64,000 nt of DNA from Comamonadaceae bacterium (GCA_947456305.1 CANGPN010000004.1:102931-166930), one strand, 5' to 3'. Counted from the first letter of the stretch, positions 18,214 through 29,128 are shown. Program-made: numbers and translations. The notes: generated by a model not told the origin, from the letters alone.

Positions 18214-20049
18214 ATGAGCAAAACCGCCCCCCCTGCCACTGAACAAGAACACAAACCTAGCAATTTTTTGCGTCAGATCATCGAAGCCGATCTGGCTCAA
18301 GGCATACACACCCAGCGCCGCTGGGCAGGCAGTCCAGGCGACGCAGCACACCATGCCACTGCGCCTTTAGATATTGCCAAAATCCGCACACGTTTTCCGC
18401 CCGAGCCCAATGGTTATTTGCATGTGGGTCACGCCAAAAGCATTTGTTTGAATTTTGGATTAGCGCGTAATTACCAAGGCATTTGCCACCTTCGCTTTGA
18501 CGATACAAATCCTGAAAAAGAAAACCTCGAATACGTCAACAGCATCATGGATGCCGTCAAGTGGTTGGGCTATGACTGGAATGGCGCACCAGATGCCCCG
18601 CCCTACCAAGCCAGCGATTATTTTGAATTCATGCATCGAGCGGCTGTGTATTTGATCGAACAAGGTCTGGCCTATGTGGACGAGCAAAGCGCCGAGGACA
18701 TGCGCATCAACCGGGGCGATTTCAGCAAGCCCGGTGTAGACAGTCCATTTCGCTCACGTTCAATTGCAGAAAACTTGCAACGCTTTGCAGACATGCGCAC
18801 AGGTGGCTTAGCGGATGGCAGTGCGGTGTTGCGTGCCAAGATTGACATGGCCTCGCCCAATATCAACATGCGCGACCCGGCCATTTACCGCATTCGCCAC
18901 GCCACACACCACCACACCGGTGACAGTTGGTGCATTTACCCGATGTACACATTTGCGCATCCCATTGAAGACGCGCTGGAAAACATCACGCACAGTATTT
19001 GCACATTAGAGTTTGAAGACCAACGTCCTTTTTACGATTGGCTGATGGCGCGTTTGAGCGAAGGCGGTTTGATACAAACACCACCACCGCGCCAATATGA
19101 ATTTGCACGTTTGAATCTGACCTATGTGGTGACCAGCAAACGCAAGCTTGCGCAACTGGTGAATGATCAGCATGTGAGCGGATGGGATGACCCGCGTATG
19201 CCGACCATCGTCGGTTTGCGCCGACGCGGTTACACACCGGCGAGTCTGCAAATGTTTGCAGAGCGCATAGGCGTGACCAAAAGCGACAGTTGGATTGACT
19301 ACAGCACGCTGGAAGGCTGTTTACGCGAAGACTTAGAGTTCAAAGCACATCGCGCCATGGCAGTGTTAGATCCTTTGAAACTCGTGCTGACCAATTGGGA
19401 TGAAGCCTTTGGCGCTGGTCATTTAGAGCCATGCACCCTGCCCGCGTTGCCTCATGCAGAGGATGGCGACAACGAACCCGCACAGCGGCATTTCACCATT
19501 GGCAAAGAAGTCTGGATAGAACGCGATGACTTTGCTGAAGTGCCGCCCAAAGGCTACAAGCGGTTAAGCCCGCCTGTGATGAATGCCGACGGCAGCGTGA
19601 CACCCGGCACGATTGTGCGACTCAAAGGCGGTTACATCATTCAATGCACAGGCTGTTTGAAAGATGCCAATGGCGCAGTGAGTGAAGTACACGCCACCGT
19701 GTTTCCCGACACTAAAAGCGGCACCGCAGGCGCAGACAGCGTGAAAGCCAAAGGTGTGATCACATGGGTGGGAGTGGCAGACGGTTTGCAAGCTGAAGTG
19801 CGTTTGTATGACCGACTGTTCAGCGAAGCACACCCTGATGCCGGCGGGCGCGATTTCCTGTCTGTGCTCAATCCACACAGTCTGAAAACCATTACCGCGT
19901 ATGTCGAGCCATCGCTGGCACATGCCAAAGCCGATAACAAATTTCAATTTGAACGCCTTGGTTATTTTGTGGCTGACCGCGTAGACCACCAAGCAGGTCG
20001 GCTGGTATTCAACCGCGCAGTCGGATTGAAGGACAATTGGGCGAAATAA
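18214..20049 (+). CDS. glnS: glutaminyl-tRNA synthetase
   Basis: A 611-residue class I aminoacyl-tRNA synthetase. The HIGH signature appears as [15 protein letters not shown] near residues 70-84, and the KMSKS loop as [28 protein letters not shown] is a conserved Glx-RS block, and the C-terminal half has the beta-barrel anticodon-binding region seen in GlnRS. It charges tRNA-Gln directly, so the organism does not need the transamidation route for glutamine. It is divergent from vapBC; the gap is about 90 bases. Confidence 0.97.
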   Translation: MSKTAPPATEQEHKPSNFLRQIIEADLAQGIHTQRRWAGSPGDAAHHATAPLDIAKIRTRFPPEPNGYLHVGHAKSICLNFGLARNYQGICHLRFDDTNPEKENLEYVNSIMDAVKWLGYDWNGAPDAPPYQASDYFEFMHRAAVYLIEQGLAYVDEQSAEDMRINRGDFSKPGVDSPFRSRSIAENLQRFADMRTGGLADGSAVLRAKIDMASPNINMRDPAIYRIRHATHHHTGDSWCIYPMYTFAHPIEDALENITHSICTLEFEDQRPFYDWLMARLSEGGLIQTPPPRQYEFARLNLTYVVTSKRKLAQLVNDQHVSGWDDPRMPTIVGLRRRGYTPASLQMFAERIGVTKSDSWIDYSTLEGCLREDLEFKAHRAMAVLDPLKLVLTNWDEAFGAGHLEPCTLPALPHAEDGDNEPAQRHFTIGKEVWIERDDFAEVPPKGYKRLSPPVMNADGSVTPGTIVRLKGGYIIQCTGCLKDANGAVSEVHATVFPDTKSGTAGADSVKAKGVITWVGVADGLQAEVRLYDRLFSEAHPDAGGRDFLSVLNPHSLKTITAYVEPSLAHAKADNKFQFERLGYFVADRVDHQAGRLVFNRAVGLKDNWAK

Positions 20050-20063
20050 CTTAGGAATCCAAG

Positions 20064-20702
20064 ATGTCTCAATTACTAAAACATATGCAATGGCGCTATG
20101 CCACCAAAAAAATGGACCCGGCCAAAGTGGTCCCGCAAGACAAGTTGGATCGCATCATCGAAGCCGCCAGACTGGCACCTACATCCAGCGGTTTGCAACC
20201 CTTTGAATTGTTTGTCATCAGCAACGCAGAAGTGCGCAATCAAATACGTGCTGTGGCCAATGACCAATCTCAAATTACTGACGGCTCCCATCTGCTGGTG
20301 TTTGCCGCCTGGAACACTTACACGCCCGAGCGCATCAACCACATGTTTGATTTGAATGTGTCCATGCGGGGCGGTACCAATGAGGGCTGGGAGAACTACC
20401 GCAAAATGCTTTTGAACAACTACCCTGCCCGCGATTCGCAAGTCAACTTTGAACATGCGGCCCGTCAAGCCTATATCGCCATGGGATTTGCTTTGATGGC
20501 TGCAGCTGCTGAAGAAGTGGACAGCACGCCGATGGAAGGATTCAAGCCCGAAGCAGTGGATGAGATATTGAATTTATCCGCCAAAGGTTTGCGCAGTGTG
20601 ACCATCATGCCCTTGGGCTATCGCGCAAGCGGACAAGACTGGTTGGAAAACCTGGTCAAAGTACGCCGGCCACTGTCTGAATTTCTCACCGAAATGAAGT
20701 AA
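20064..20702 (+). CDS. nitroreductase-family NAD(P)H-dependent oxidoreductase
   Basis: A 212-residue FMN flavoprotein of the NfsB-like nitroreductase family. MQWRYATKKMDP at the start, AARLAPTSSGLQPFELFVI with the FMN-binding serines, and a C-terminal GLRSVTIMPLGYRA are diagnostic. Such enzymes reduce nitro compounds or quinones with NAD(P)H in the cytoplasm; the physiological substrate is unknown. It follows glnS by 14 bases and may be transcribed with it. Confidence 0.9.
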   Translation: MSQLLKHMQWRYATKKMDPAKVVPQDKLDRIIEAARLAPTSSGLQPFELFVISNAEVRNQIRAVANDQSQITDGSHLLVFAAWNTYTPERINHMFDLNVSMRGGTNEGWENYRKMLLNNYPARDSQVNFEHAARQAYIAMGFALMAAAAEEVDSTPMEGFKPEAVDEILNLSAKGLRSVTIMPLGYRASGQDWLENLVKVRRPLSEFLTEMK

Positions 20703-20753
20703 GCAATCTGCTGCTTTACGCCCCCTAACTACAACCCTTATCTGGAGCACACC

Positions 20754-20897
20754 ATGGCCAAAGGCGAACAACGCAGTAACAAAATGGCCAAAAAGCCTAA
20801 GAAAGACAGCTCACCGGCCAAGCCTATCGTGCCGGGAGACCGGCCCAGTGCACCCATTACCTTTGTAGCGCCGCGCGGCAAACTGAAAAATAAATAA
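20754..20897 (+). CDS. small basic protein, 47 residues, unknown function
   Basis: A 47-codon open frame with a good CTGGAG ribosome binding site seven bases before its ATG. It encodes a lysine- and proline-rich protein beginning MAKGEQRSNKMAKKPKKD and ending RGKLKNK. My recollection is that similarly short proteins with this N-terminus occur in other Burkholderiales genomes, which would support a real gene; I cannot search here. The composition suggests nucleic-acid binding or ribosome association, but nothing specific. A hairpin at 20904-20932 follows directly. Confidence 0.65.
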   Translation: MAKGEQRSNKMAKKPKKDSSPAKPIVPGDRPSAPITFVAPRGKLKNK

Positions 20898-20903
20898 CTT
20901 GAC

Positions 20904-20940
20904 CGGATAAGCCGTCACCAAAAGCTTATCCGTCAATCTT
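20904..20940. terminator. hairpin between convergent genes, probable bidirectional terminator
   Basis: A perfect 9-bp stem (20904-20912 with 20924-20932) with an 11-base loop lies seven bases after the stop of the 47-codon gene and 40 bases before the end of the convergent DUF1178 gene. It is followed on the plus strand by TCAATCTTT and on the minus strand by a looser T-rich run. Both flanks are weaker than an ideal terminator. Confidence 0.55.
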
Positions 20941-20971
20941 TATACGTCCGGAATTTTGGCTCACGCGGTGT

Positions 20972-21454
20972 TCAGTGAACTGAACCTTTGAGCGCAGCGG
21001 GGATGGGAAGCGGCACCACATTGATGCCTTCTTCAAGAAGAGATAAGGTTTCTTCTCTTGAAACTTGGCCGCGAATATTGCGCTCTTCAGTTTCACCGTA
21101 ATGCATTTTGCGGGCCTCTTCAGCAAACTCCGGGCCTACATCTTCTGTGTTGGCAATCACGTGCTGAACCATTTTCAGCCAAGCTGACTGTGACTCCAGC
21201 GTAGCAGGTACTTGAGAGTCAGGCTCTGAGGAAACGTTATTAGCTGCAAGCTCAGTGTTCTGAACAGGTGCAGGGTCAAGTCGTGAGGTGAGTAAATTCA
21301 GTCTGGGTGCGCTCAGCATCTTATGAACTGTGATGTCTCCACACACCGGGCATTCAACGAGATCACGCTCGCGTTGTGACTGGTAGTCATCTTCCGATGC
21401 AAACCAGCCTTCAAACACGTGGTGATGCTGGCATTGAAGATTAAGCACTTTCAT
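20972..21454 (-). CDS. DUF1178 zinc-ribbon-like protein
   Basis: A 160-residue DUF1178 protein. The N-terminal part has the family signature: Cys8 in LQCQHHHVFEGWF, then VECPVCGD with Cys35 and Cys38. This is a likely zinc-binding element like that of FmdB-type regulators. The middle is variable and probably unstructured, and the end is conserved (VEEGINVVPLPIP). The function is not known. It follows nuoN by 27 bases and may be read through from the complex I operon. Confidence 0.88.
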   Translation of the reverse strand: MKVLNLQCQHHHVFEGWFASEDDYQSQRERDLVECPVCGDITVHKMLSAPRLNLLTSRLDPAPVQNTELAANNVSSEPDSQVPATLESQSAWLKMVQHVIANTEDVGPEFAEEARKMHYGETEERNIRGQVSREETLSLLEEGINVVPLPIPAALKGSVH

Positions 21455-21481
21455 AAGCGCATTATGTCAAAGCCGGTGAAT

Positions 21482-22966
21482 TCAGGTACCCAGCGCCTGA
21501 ACCACCGCCACGGCACACAAGGACATCAGTCCGCCAGGTAGCAATCCGAGTAAAAGCACCAGTCCGCCATTCACAGCCAACACAACTTTGACATGTTTGT
21601 CGGCTGTCACTGTGGTCGCTGTCAATGGGGGATCAAAGTACATGACCTTGATGACGCGCAAATAATAAAAAGCGCCGACCAGTGACATCATCACTGCAAA
21701 CACCGCCAGCACCAAAGAACTGGTTTGCTCAGAAGCAATCAAAGCCTGTAACACTGACAACTTGGCGAAGAAGCCAACAAGCGGCGGTACACCCGCCAGA
21801 GAAAACAGACACACCGCCATCACACCTGCAAACAAGGGGCTGCGTTGATTGAGTCCTGCCAAGTCAGAAATTTCTTCGCTTTCAAAACCCTCGCGCGCAA
21901 GAAGTAATATGACCCCGAACACACCCAGTGTGGTGAGTACGTAGCTGATCATGTAGAACATGGCAGAACTGTAAGCATTAGCGGCCGACAAGGTATTACC
22001 GTTAATCACCCCTGACAACATACCAATCAATACGAAACCCATTTGGGCGATAGTGGAAAAGGCCAACATGCGCTTGAGATTAGTTTGGGCAATAGCAGAC
22101 AAATTACCAATCAACAAAGACAAAACAGCAAGCACCATCAGCATTTGCTGCCAATCTATGGCCATGGGCAACATGCCGTCGACCAGCAGACGCATCATCA
22201 GGGCAAAGGCCGCCAGTTTAGGGGCACCTGCAATCATCAAGGTCACCGCAGTAGGTGAGCCCTGGTACACGTCAGGCACCCACATATGAAATGGTGCAGC
22301 ACCCAGTTTGAAGGCAATGCCGCAGACCACAAACACTACGCCTAGTACTAACACCTGGTGTTTGATGTGGCCGCTGGACGTGGCTTGGAACACCGTGGTC
22401 AAGTCCAGCGTACCGGTCGCGCCGTACATCATTGACAAGCCATAAAGCAAAAAGCCGCTGGCCAATGCGCCCAATACAAAATATTTCATCGCAGCTTCAG
22501 TGGCATTGCTATTGTCACGTCGCAAAGCCACCAAGGCATAGCTGGAGAGAGTCAACAGTTCCAGTCCCAGATAAAGCACCAGAAAATTATTGCCAGAGAT
22601 CATGACAAACATGCCTAGCAAAGAGAACAAGCTGAGTATGAACAACTCACCGCCTTGCAGCATTTTTCGGTCTAAGGAATAAGGTCTGCCATAAACCAGT
22701 GTGGCCATGACAGACAAAGTCGCGAAACACTTGAGCCAGTTCCCCATGGCATCAGACACCACCATGTGGCCAAAGCCATACACAGTGTCACCGGTGGACG
22801 CAAGAGAGGCTTGCGCCAATGCCACCAGACCCAAGGTCAACAAGGTCAAGACGTAGGTCATGTCTCGCTTAGGTGACTTAACCCACAAATCACACAAACT
22901 GATGACGCAAGCCATGGTCAGCAGAAAAATTTCGGGGAAGGCGGTCAGCCAATTGACGGTATTCAT
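21482..22966 (-). CDS. nuoN: NADH-quinone oxidoreductase subunit N
   Basis: A 494-residue, 14-helix antiporter-like membrane subunit of complex I, the last gene of the nuo operon. The proton-channel lysines and glutamate lie in blocks such as YLGLELLTLSSYAL and KLGAAPFHMWVPDVYQG. It translocates protons across the inner membrane as NADH is oxidised by the peripheral arm. Length and features are normal. Confidence 0.97.
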   Translation of the reverse strand: MNTVNWLTAFPEIFLLTMACVISLCDLWVKSPKRDMTYVLTLLTLGLVALAQASLASTGDTVYGFGHMVVSDAMGNWLKCFATLSVMATLVYGRPYSLDRKMLQGGELFILSLFSLLGMFVMISGNNFLVLYLGLELLTLSSYALVALRRDNSNATEAAMKYFVLGALASGFLLYGLSMMYGATGTLDLTTVFQATSSGHIKHQVLVLGVVFVVCGIAFKLGAAPFHMWVPDVYQGSPTAVTLMIAGAPKLAAFALMMRLLVDGMLPMAIDWQQMLMVLAVLSLLIGNLSAIAQTNLKRMLAFSTIAQMGFVLIGMLSGVINGNTLSAANAYSSAMFYMISYVLTTLGVFGVILLLAREGFESEEISDLAGLNQRSPLFAGVMAVCLFSLAGVPPLVGFFAKLSVLQALIASEQTSSLVLAVFAVMMSLVGAFYYLRVIKVMYFDPPLTATTVTADKHVKVVLAVNGGLVLLLGLLPGGLMSLCAVAVVQALGT

Positions 22967-23003
22967 CCTGGTTGGCTTCCTGAAAAGTTCATGGCAGAGA
23001 ATT

Positions 23004-24482
23004 TCATAGCGGTAATTTGCCTATGGCCACTTGCTGCAGCAATTGGTTGACGGACGCGTTCATGACATCGGTGAAGGGCTTGGGATAGATACCCATCCAC
23101 AGCACGGCAGCGGCCAGCAAACTGAGCATGAAAAATTCACGGGCGTTGATGTCTGTGAGCGCCTTCACATCTTCATTGACAACCGGGCCGAGGTAAACAC
23201 GTTTGACCATCCACAAGGTGTAGGCTGCACCAAACACAAGTGCAGAAGCGGCCAACATACCCAGCCAGAAATTGAATTTGACGGCGGCCAAAATGACCAT
23301 CCATTCACCCACAAAACCAGCGGTGCCGGGCAAACCGCAATTGGCCATGGCAAACAGCAATGCGAACGCAGCGAACTTGGGCATGGTGTTGACCACACCA
23401 CCGTAACTGGCAATCTCGCGTGAATGCACTCTGTCATACAGCACGCCAATGCACAAGAACATGGCCGCAGACACAAAACCGTGGGCAATCATTTGCACAA
23501 TGCCGCCGCTCACACCCAATTCGCTGAACATGAAAAACCCGATAGTGACAAAACCCATGTGTGCCACAGACGAATAAGCCACCAGTTTTTTCATGTCTTG
23601 CTGAACAATGGCCACCAGTCCGACATAGACAACAGCTATCAAAGACAGCGCCAACATCAGCCACGCCCATTCATGGGAGGCATCAGGCGCTATAGGCAAA
23701 GAGAATCGCAAGAAACCATATGCACCCAGTTTCAACATGATGGCTGCCAGCACCGCAGAACCACCGGTGGGGGCTTCGACGTGAACATCCGGCAACCAGG
23801 TATGCACCGGCCACATGGGCACTTTGACAGCAAACGCAGCAAAAAAAGCAAAAAACAAAAAAGTCTGAGGTGTCAATGCCAAAGGCATTTGTTGCCAAGT
23901 GGCTAAATCAAAACTGCCGTCAGAAGCAATGTACAAATAAATGAGTGCCACCAGCATCAACAGTGAGCCCAGCAAGGTATACAAAAAGAATTTGAAGGCT
24001 GCGTAAATTTTGTTGGGCCCGCCCCAGACACCAATGATGAGGTACATGGGTATCAGCGTGGCTTCAAAAAACACATAAAACAGCATGCCGTCCAATGCGC
24101 AGAAAACACCCACCAGCAAGCCGCTGAGAACCAGGAATGCACCCATGTATTGGTTCACACGCTCGGTGATGACTTCCCAGCCTGCGATGATGACCACCAC
24201 AGTAATGAAGGAGGTGAGCAGAACAAACCACAGTGATATGCCGTCCACACCCAAGTGGTAATTCATATTGAAACGGTCAATCCAAGGCAATTGCTCGACA
24301 AACTGCATAGCAGCACTGGCTGAGTCAAATTGCGCATACAAAGGCAGCGTCAATATAAAACTGACCACAGCCCCGGTCAGCGCAAGCCAGCGAACAGCGT
24401 TGGCATGTTCATCTTTGCCCAGCGCCAAGAGCATTACCCCGAAAACAATAGGTGTCCAAATGGCCAGGCTCAGCATTTGCAT
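23004..24482 (-). CDS. nuoM: NADH-quinone oxidoreductase subunit M
   Basis: A 492-residue membrane subunit related to Mrp antiporters. YVFFEATLIPMYLIIGVWG holds the conserved channel glutamate, and KVPMWPVHTWLPDVHVEAP is the family hallmark. The ATG at 24482 is chosen because an ATG at 24545 would run into nuoL and add 21 polar residues not seen in the family. It pumps protons with NuoL and NuoN. Confidence 0.96.
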   Translation of the reverse strand: MQMLSLAIWTPIVFGVMLLALGKDEHANAVRWLALTGAVVSFILTLPLYAQFDSASAAMQFVEQLPWIDRFNMNYHLGVDGISLWFVLLTSFITVVVIIAGWEVITERVNQYMGAFLVLSGLLVGVFCALDGMLFYVFFEATLIPMYLIIGVWGGPNKIYAAFKFFLYTLLGSLLMLVALIYLYIASDGSFDLATWQQMPLALTPQTFLFFAFFAAFAVKVPMWPVHTWLPDVHVEAPTGGSAVLAAIMLKLGAYGFLRFSLPIAPDASHEWAWLMLALSLIAVVYVGLVAIVQQDMKKLVAYSSVAHMGFVTIGFFMFSELGVSGGIVQMIAHGFVSAAMFLCIGVLYDRVHSREIASYGGVVNTMPKFAAFALLFAMANCGLPGTAGFVGEWMVILAAVKFNFWLGMLAASALVFGAAYTLWMVKRVYLGPVVNEDVKALTDINAREFFMLSLLAAAVLWMGIYPKPFTDVMNASVNQLLQQVAIGKLPL

Positions 24483-24525
24483 GGCAACTTTCTGTGAGTG
24501 TGTTGTAGTACTGTCATGGTGTTCT

Positions 24526-26532
24526 TCAAGGCTTGAGCCAAACAAACCAGGTGATCAATCCGAACATGCCCAGAATCATCAACAAGGCATAGTGATAAAG
24601 AAAACCGGTTTGCATGCGACGGGCGAACATGGCGACTTTGCCAATGAGGTGCCAGGAGCCATTGACCACAAAGCCGTCAATCACGGCTTGGTCGCCGCCT
24701 TTCCACAAACCGGTAGCCAACAAACGTGTGCCGCGAGCGAGGATTTTTTCGTTGAAGTCATCCAGAAAATATTTGTTCAACAGCAAGGTGTGCACAGGTT
24801 TCAAATGACGCTCAATGAAAGCAGGCACAGCCGGATGAATCATGTACATGTAGAGGGCGGTCAACACACCTGCCACTGCCAAGAAGAATGGCACTGAGGT
24901 GAGCGCATGTTCTGCCATGGCCAAGGGGCTGTGAAATGCCTCTTGCAATTCAGCCATGGCCGGGTGTGCCGCAGTGTTGACACTGATGGCATCTTTGAAG
25001 AAATCGCCGAACAACATGGCATCGATAGTGAAATAGCCGATGCATACCGAGGGAATGGCCAACAACACCAAGGGCAAGGTGACTACCCAGGGTGATTCAT
25101 GGGGCGTGTGCGAATGGCCATGGTCATCATGGTGGGCATGCGGGTCCTGATCAAAACGTTCTTTGCCGTGGAACACCAAAAAGTACATGCGGAAAGAATA
25201 AAAGGCCGTCACAAACACACCGGCCAACACCGCAAAATGCGCCCATTGCGCCGCTGGCAAATGACTGGCCGCCACCGCTTCGATGATGCTGTCTTTGGAA
25301 TAAAAACCTGAGAACAACGGCGTGCCAATGAGTGCCAACGAGCCCAGCAAAGAAGTCAGCCAGGTGATGGGCATGTATTTGCGCAGCCCGCCCATGTAGC
25401 GAATGTCTTGGTTGTGGTGCACACCCATGATGACTGAACCTGCACCGAGAAATAACAGCGCTTTGAAAAACGCATGCGTCATCAAATGAAACACAGCGAC
25501 AGAGTAGGCAGATGCGCCAAGTGCGACAGTCATGTAACCCAGCTGCGACAAGGTGGAATAAGCAACGACACGCTTGATGTCGTTTTGCACAATGCCCAAA
25601 AAGCCCATGAACAAGGCGGTGACAGAGCCGACGATAAGCACAAGGTTCAACGCCGTGTCAGACAACTCGAACAAGGGTGACATGCGAGCCACCATGAAAA
25701 TACCTGCGGTCACCATGGTGGCGGCGTGAATCAATGCAGAGATGGGGGTCGGGCCTTCCATGGAATCGGGCAACCACACGTGCAACGGGAATTGCGCTGA
25801 TTTGCCCATGGCCCCGATGAACAAACAAATGCAGATGACAGTGACCAACAACCAATCTGTTCCGGGTAAAGACAAGACGGACAATTCACTGGTTTTTGCA
25901 AAAATTTCAGTGTAGTTGAGCGTACCGACGAACGCAGCAATCAAACCGATGCCCAGAATGAATCCGAAATCACCGACGCGGTTGACCAAAAACGCTTTCA
26001 TATTGGCAAACACGGCGCTGGGTTTGTTGAACCAAAAACCAATCAATAGGTATGACACCAAGCCCACGGCTTCCCAACCGAAGAACAGTTGCAGCAAGTT
26101 GTTGCTCATCACCAGCATCAACATGGCAAACGTAAACAAAGAGATGTAGGCAAAGAAACGGTTATAGCCTTCGTCTTCTTCCATGTAACCGACGGTGTAG
26201 ATGTGGACCATCAGCGAAACAAAAGTGACAACGCACATCATCATGGCGGTCAAGCCGTCCACCATGAAGCCGATTTCCATCTTCAAACCGCCGACTTGCA
26301 TCCAGGTGTAGAGGGTTTCATTGAACCGGGCACCGTCGACCACCACATCCTGCAAAGTCAGGGCGGAAAGCACAAAAGAAACAAACACACCCAGAATCGT
26401 CAGGCTGTGTGACCAGCGACGACCCAGTCCTGCGCCGCCAAGTTGTGTGCCCCAAATACCTGCTAACAGTGAACCGGCCAAAGGGGCCAGCGCAACGGTT
26501 ATCAGTGTGGAAGCTTGTAGGGATTGACTCAT
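24526..26532 (-). CDS. nuoL: NADH-quinone oxidoreductase subunit L
   Basis: A 668-residue subunit at the distal end of the complex I membrane arm. Antiporter-like helices are followed by the long C-terminal lateral helix that braces NuoM and NuoN. WEAVGLVSYLLIGFW and GKSAQFPLHVWLPDSMEGP are the conserved channel blocks. A histidine-rich cytoplasmic loop (HAHHDDHGHSHTPHE, near residue 465) is a local oddity that could bind metal but is common in beta-proteobacterial NuoL. Confidence 0.97.
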   Translation of the reverse strand: MSQSLQASTLITVALAPLAGSLLAGIWGTQLGGAGLGRRWSHSLTILGVFVSFVLSALTLQDVVVDGARFNETLYTWMQVGGLKMEIGFMVDGLTAMMMCVVTFVSLMVHIYTVGYMEEDEGYNRFFAYISLFTFAMLMLVMSNNLLQLFFGWEAVGLVSYLLIGFWFNKPSAVFANMKAFLVNRVGDFGFILGIGLIAAFVGTLNYTEIFAKTSELSVLSLPGTDWLLVTVICICLFIGAMGKSAQFPLHVWLPDSMEGPTPISALIHAATMVTAGIFMVARMSPLFELSDTALNLVLIVGSVTALFMGFLGIVQNDIKRVVAYSTLSQLGYMTVALGASAYSVAVFHLMTHAFFKALLFLGAGSVIMGVHHNQDIRYMGGLRKYMPITWLTSLLGSLALIGTPLFSGFYSKDSIIEAVAASHLPAAQWAHFAVLAGVFVTAFYSFRMYFLVFHGKERFDQDPHAHHDDHGHSHTPHESPWVVTLPLVLLAIPSVCIGYFTIDAMLFGDFFKDAISVNTAAHPAMAELQEAFHSPLAMAEHALTSVPFFLAVAGVLTALYMYMIHPAVPAFIERHLKPVHTLLLNKYFLDDFNEKILARGTRLLATGLWKGGDQAVIDGFVVNGSWHLIGKVAMFARRMQTGFLYHYALLMILGMFGLITWFVWLKP

Positions 26533-26546
26533 GGTGTGTGCAGGGA

Positions 26547-26855
26547 TCAGCCTTTGAGGCTATTGAGTTCGTCAACATTGACGCTGGACCGGTTGCGGAA
26601 CAAGAGCACCAGAATCGCCAAACCAATGGCAGATTCGGCAGCGGCCACGGTCAGAATGAAAAACACAAAAATCTGCCCTTGCATGTCGCCTAAGTAATGA
26701 GAGAACGCCACGAAATTGGTGTTCACCGCCAGCAACATCAACTCAATGGCCATCAGCAGCACGATCAGATTTTTACGGTTCAGAAAAATTCCAATGACAG
26801 ACAAGGCAAACAGCACTGCGCCCAGGGTCAGGTAATGTCCAAGGGTGACGTTCAT
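26547..26855 (-). CDS. nuoK: NADH-quinone oxidoreductase subunit K
   Basis: A 102-residue, three-helix membrane subunit. The two buried glutamates of the proton path lie in [13 protein letters not shown] and [11 protein letters not shown]. It links the quinone site region to the antiporter subunits. The start overlaps the nuoJ stop by four bases, showing translational coupling. Confidence 0.96.
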   Translation of the reverse strand: MNVTLGHYLTLGAVLFALSVIGIFLNRKNLIVLLMAIELMLLAVNTNFVAFSHYLGDMQGQIFVFFILTVAAAESAIGLAILVLLFRNRSSVNVDELNSLKG

Positions 26856-27490
26856 GATTTCGGCTCCTCAGCAGGCGGCGGCACCAGAGGCTGATGCACA
26901 GCGTCCATCTTGACCATGCGCAAGCGATCAGCAGGTTTGACTTTGACTTGCTCAGACGGGTTTTGTGCTTTGGTGTCTTTGCGCTCACGCATGGTCAAAG
27001 CAATGGCAGACACAATGGCCACCAGCAAAATCACCGCAGCAATTTCAAGCGGGTATAAATAATCGGTATACAAGACAATGCCCAACTCTTTGGTGTTGGG
27101 CAAAGGTGCAGAACCCGGCGTGGCATCTGACACCACTTGCACCGAGCGAAAACCACCCATCAACACCGAGGCCAGCTCAAGCGCCAACACTGCGCCTATG
27201 GAAGCTGCCAGCGGGAAATGGTTCCAAAAGCCGCGCTTGAGTTCGTCCAGGTTGATGTCAATCATCATCACCACAAACAAAAACAAGACCATCACCGCAC
27301 CCACATACACCAGTACCAAGGTGATAGATAAAAACTCGGCCTTGAGCAACATCCAAATACCTGAGGCCTGGAAAAACGCCAGCACCAGATACAAGGCAGC
27401 ATGCACAGGATTGCGCGCAGTGATGACGCGTAAAGCCGCGAACAGCATGACGGCTGAGAAAAGATAGAACAGCGCTGACTTGACTTCCAT
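26852..27490 (-). CDS. nuoJ: NADH-quinone oxidoreductase subunit J
   Basis: A 212-residue membrane subunit with five hydrophobic segments. [16 protein letters not shown] is the conserved third helix, which changes shape during turnover. A charged C-terminal tail of about 45 residues faces the cytoplasm. It overlaps nuoK by four bases at its 3' end and lies 20 bases after nuoI. Confidence 0.95.
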   Translation of the reverse strand: MEVKSALFYLFSAVMLFAALRVITARNPVHAALYLVLAFFQASGIWMLLKAEFLSITLVLVYVGAVMVLFLFVVMMIDINLDELKRGFWNHFPLAASIGAVLALELASVLMGGFRSVQVVSDATPGSAPLPNTKELGIVLYTDYLYPLEIAAVILLVAIVSAIALTMRERKDTKAQNPSEQVKVKPADRLRMVKMDAVHQPLVPPPAEEPKS

Positions 27491-27510
27491 GTGCTTATCA
27501 GTCCCTGGGG

Positions 27511-28032
27511 TTAGCGGTATTTGGCATCGGCTGCCTTGCTGGCCGCAATTTGCGGTTCGTATTTGTCACCCACAGCCAGCAACATGTCTTTGGTGAAATA
27601 CAAGTCGCCGCGTTTCTCGCCGTGGTATTCAAAAATATGGGTTTCAACAATAGAGTCGACTGGACAGCTTTCTTCGCAAAAGCCGCAAAAAATGCATTTG
27701 GTCAAATCAATGTCATAGCGCGTGGTGCGGCGTGAACCGTCGTCCCGCACATCGGATTCAATGGTGATGGCCATGGCCGGACACACGGCTTCACACAGCT
27801 TGCATGCAATGCAACGTTCTTCACCGTTCTCGTAACGGCGTAAAGCGTGCAAGCCGCGAAAGCGCGGGCTCAACGGTGTTTTTTCTTCCGGGAACTGCAC
27901 AGTGATTTTGCGTGCAAACATGTATTTGCCGGTGATGGCAAAACCTTTGAAAAACTCCAACAGTAAAAAACTGGAGAAGAAATCCGCCCAGGAAAAAGGC
28001 GTAGGTGGCGTGGTGGAAGTATGCGAGGTCAT
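27511..28032 (-). CDS. nuoI: NADH-quinone oxidoreductase subunit I
   Basis: A 173-residue ferredoxin-like subunit. Two 4Fe-4S motifs are visible, [12 protein letters not shown] and [12 protein letters not shown], which hold clusters N6a and N6b in the chain leading to NuoB. The ATG at 28032 is the family start; an upstream in-frame codon at 28083 lies inside nuoH. It sits at the base of the peripheral arm beside NuoH. Confidence 0.96.
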   Translation of the reverse strand: MTSHTSTTPPTPFSWADFFSSFLLLEFFKGFAITGKYMFARKITVQFPEEKTPLSPRFRGLHALRRYENGEERCIACKLCEAVCPAMAITIESDVRDDGSRRTTRYDIDLTKCIFCGFCEESCPVDSIVETHIFEYHGEKRGDLYFTKDMLLAVGDKYEPQIAASKAADAKYR

Positions 28033-28045
28033 AGGTGTCTTTGCA

Positions 28046-29128
28046 TCAATTCCAGATGTTCCAAGGTGTTTGCATCCAAGCACCGATGAGGACCAGCCAG
28101 ACCAAAGTCACAGGGATGAAAATCTTCCAACCCAGACGCATGATCTGGTCATAACGAAAGCGCGGAAATGTGGCTCGCACCCACAAGAACATGGTGACCA
28201 CCACAAAGGTTTTGATGGCCAGCCAGATCCAGCCGGGAATCCAAGCCAGATACACCGTATCTACAGGTGCCAACCAACCGCCAAGAAACATCAGCACGGC
28301 AATGGTGGAGACCAGAATCATGTTGGCGTATTCGCCGAGAAAGAACATGGCGAATGACATACCCGAATACTCAATCATGTGCCCGGCGACGATTTCTGAT
28401 TCACCCTCCACCACGTCAAACGGGTGACGGTTGGTTTCGGCCAGACTGGCAATGAAATAAATCACGAAGATGGGCAACAAAGGCAGCCAGTTCCAGGACA
28501 AAAAGCCCAAGCCCTGCGAAGCAAACATGCCTTTGCCCTGCCCCATGACGATGTCTGTGATGTTCATGCTGCCCGACACCATCAACACCACCACCAGACA
28601 AAAGCCCATGGCAATTTCGTAGCTGACCATTTGTGCAGATGCACGCAATGCGCCGAGGAATGCGTATTTAGAGTTGGAAGACCAGCCGGCAATGATGATG
28701 CCGTAGACCTCAAGCGATGTGATGGCCATCAAAAACAACAGCCCTGCATTCACATTGGCCAATGCCACTTCCGGACCGAACGGGATGACAGCCCAAGCGG
28801 CCATCACCGGCATGATGGTCATGACCGGACCCAGAAAAAACAAACCTGAACTGGCCTTGGTCGGCAGAATGATTTCTTTGGTGAGAATTTTCAAAGCATC
28901 GGCGATGGGTTGCAGCAAACCACCCGGGCCGGTGCGGTTCGGGCCTAAACGGATTTGGGTAAATCCAATGGCTTTGCGTTCCCACAAAGTGAGGTAGGCC
29001 ACACAACCCAACAAAGGCAGCACCACAGCGATGATTTTCAGCAAGTTCCACAGCACCGGCCAAACCAGGTTCACCCACCACGGAGCGGCCGATAAAGAGA
29101 CACCAGCGTTGAACAGCAGATCAACCAT
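28046..29128 (-). CDS. nuoH: NADH-quinone oxidoreductase subunit H
   Basis: A 360-residue, eight-helix membrane subunit that forms most of the quinone entry channel. [20 protein letters not shown] is the first conserved loop, and the acidic [20 protein letters not shown] loop is the second. The ATG at 29128 overlaps the nuoG stop by eight bases; an ATG at 29143 is a less likely alternative. Confidence 0.96.
   Translation of the reverse strand: MVDLLFNAGVSLSAAPWWVNLVWPVLWNLLKIIAVVLPLLGCVAYLTLWERKAIGFTQIRLGPNRTGPGGLLQPIADALKILTKEIILPTKASSGLFFLGPVMTIMPVMAAWAVIPFGPEVALANVNAGLLFLMAITSLEVYGIIIAGWSSNSKYAFLGALRASAQMVSYEIAMGFCLVVVLMVSGSMNITDIVMGQGKGMFASQGLGFLSWNWLPLLPIFVIYFIASLAETNRHPFDVVEGESEIVAGHMIEYSGMSFAMFFLGEYANMILVSTIAVLMFLGGWLAPVDTVYLAWIPGWIWLAIKTFVVVTMFLWVRATFPRFRYDQIMRLGWKIFIPVTLVWLVLIGAWMQTPWNIWN

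Noticed and set aside
25092..25140. Histidine codon cluster in nuoL as a possible separate metal-binding peptide
   Set aside because: It is in frame within nuoL in a loop that varies in length among homologues; no independent start or ribosome binding site is visible.
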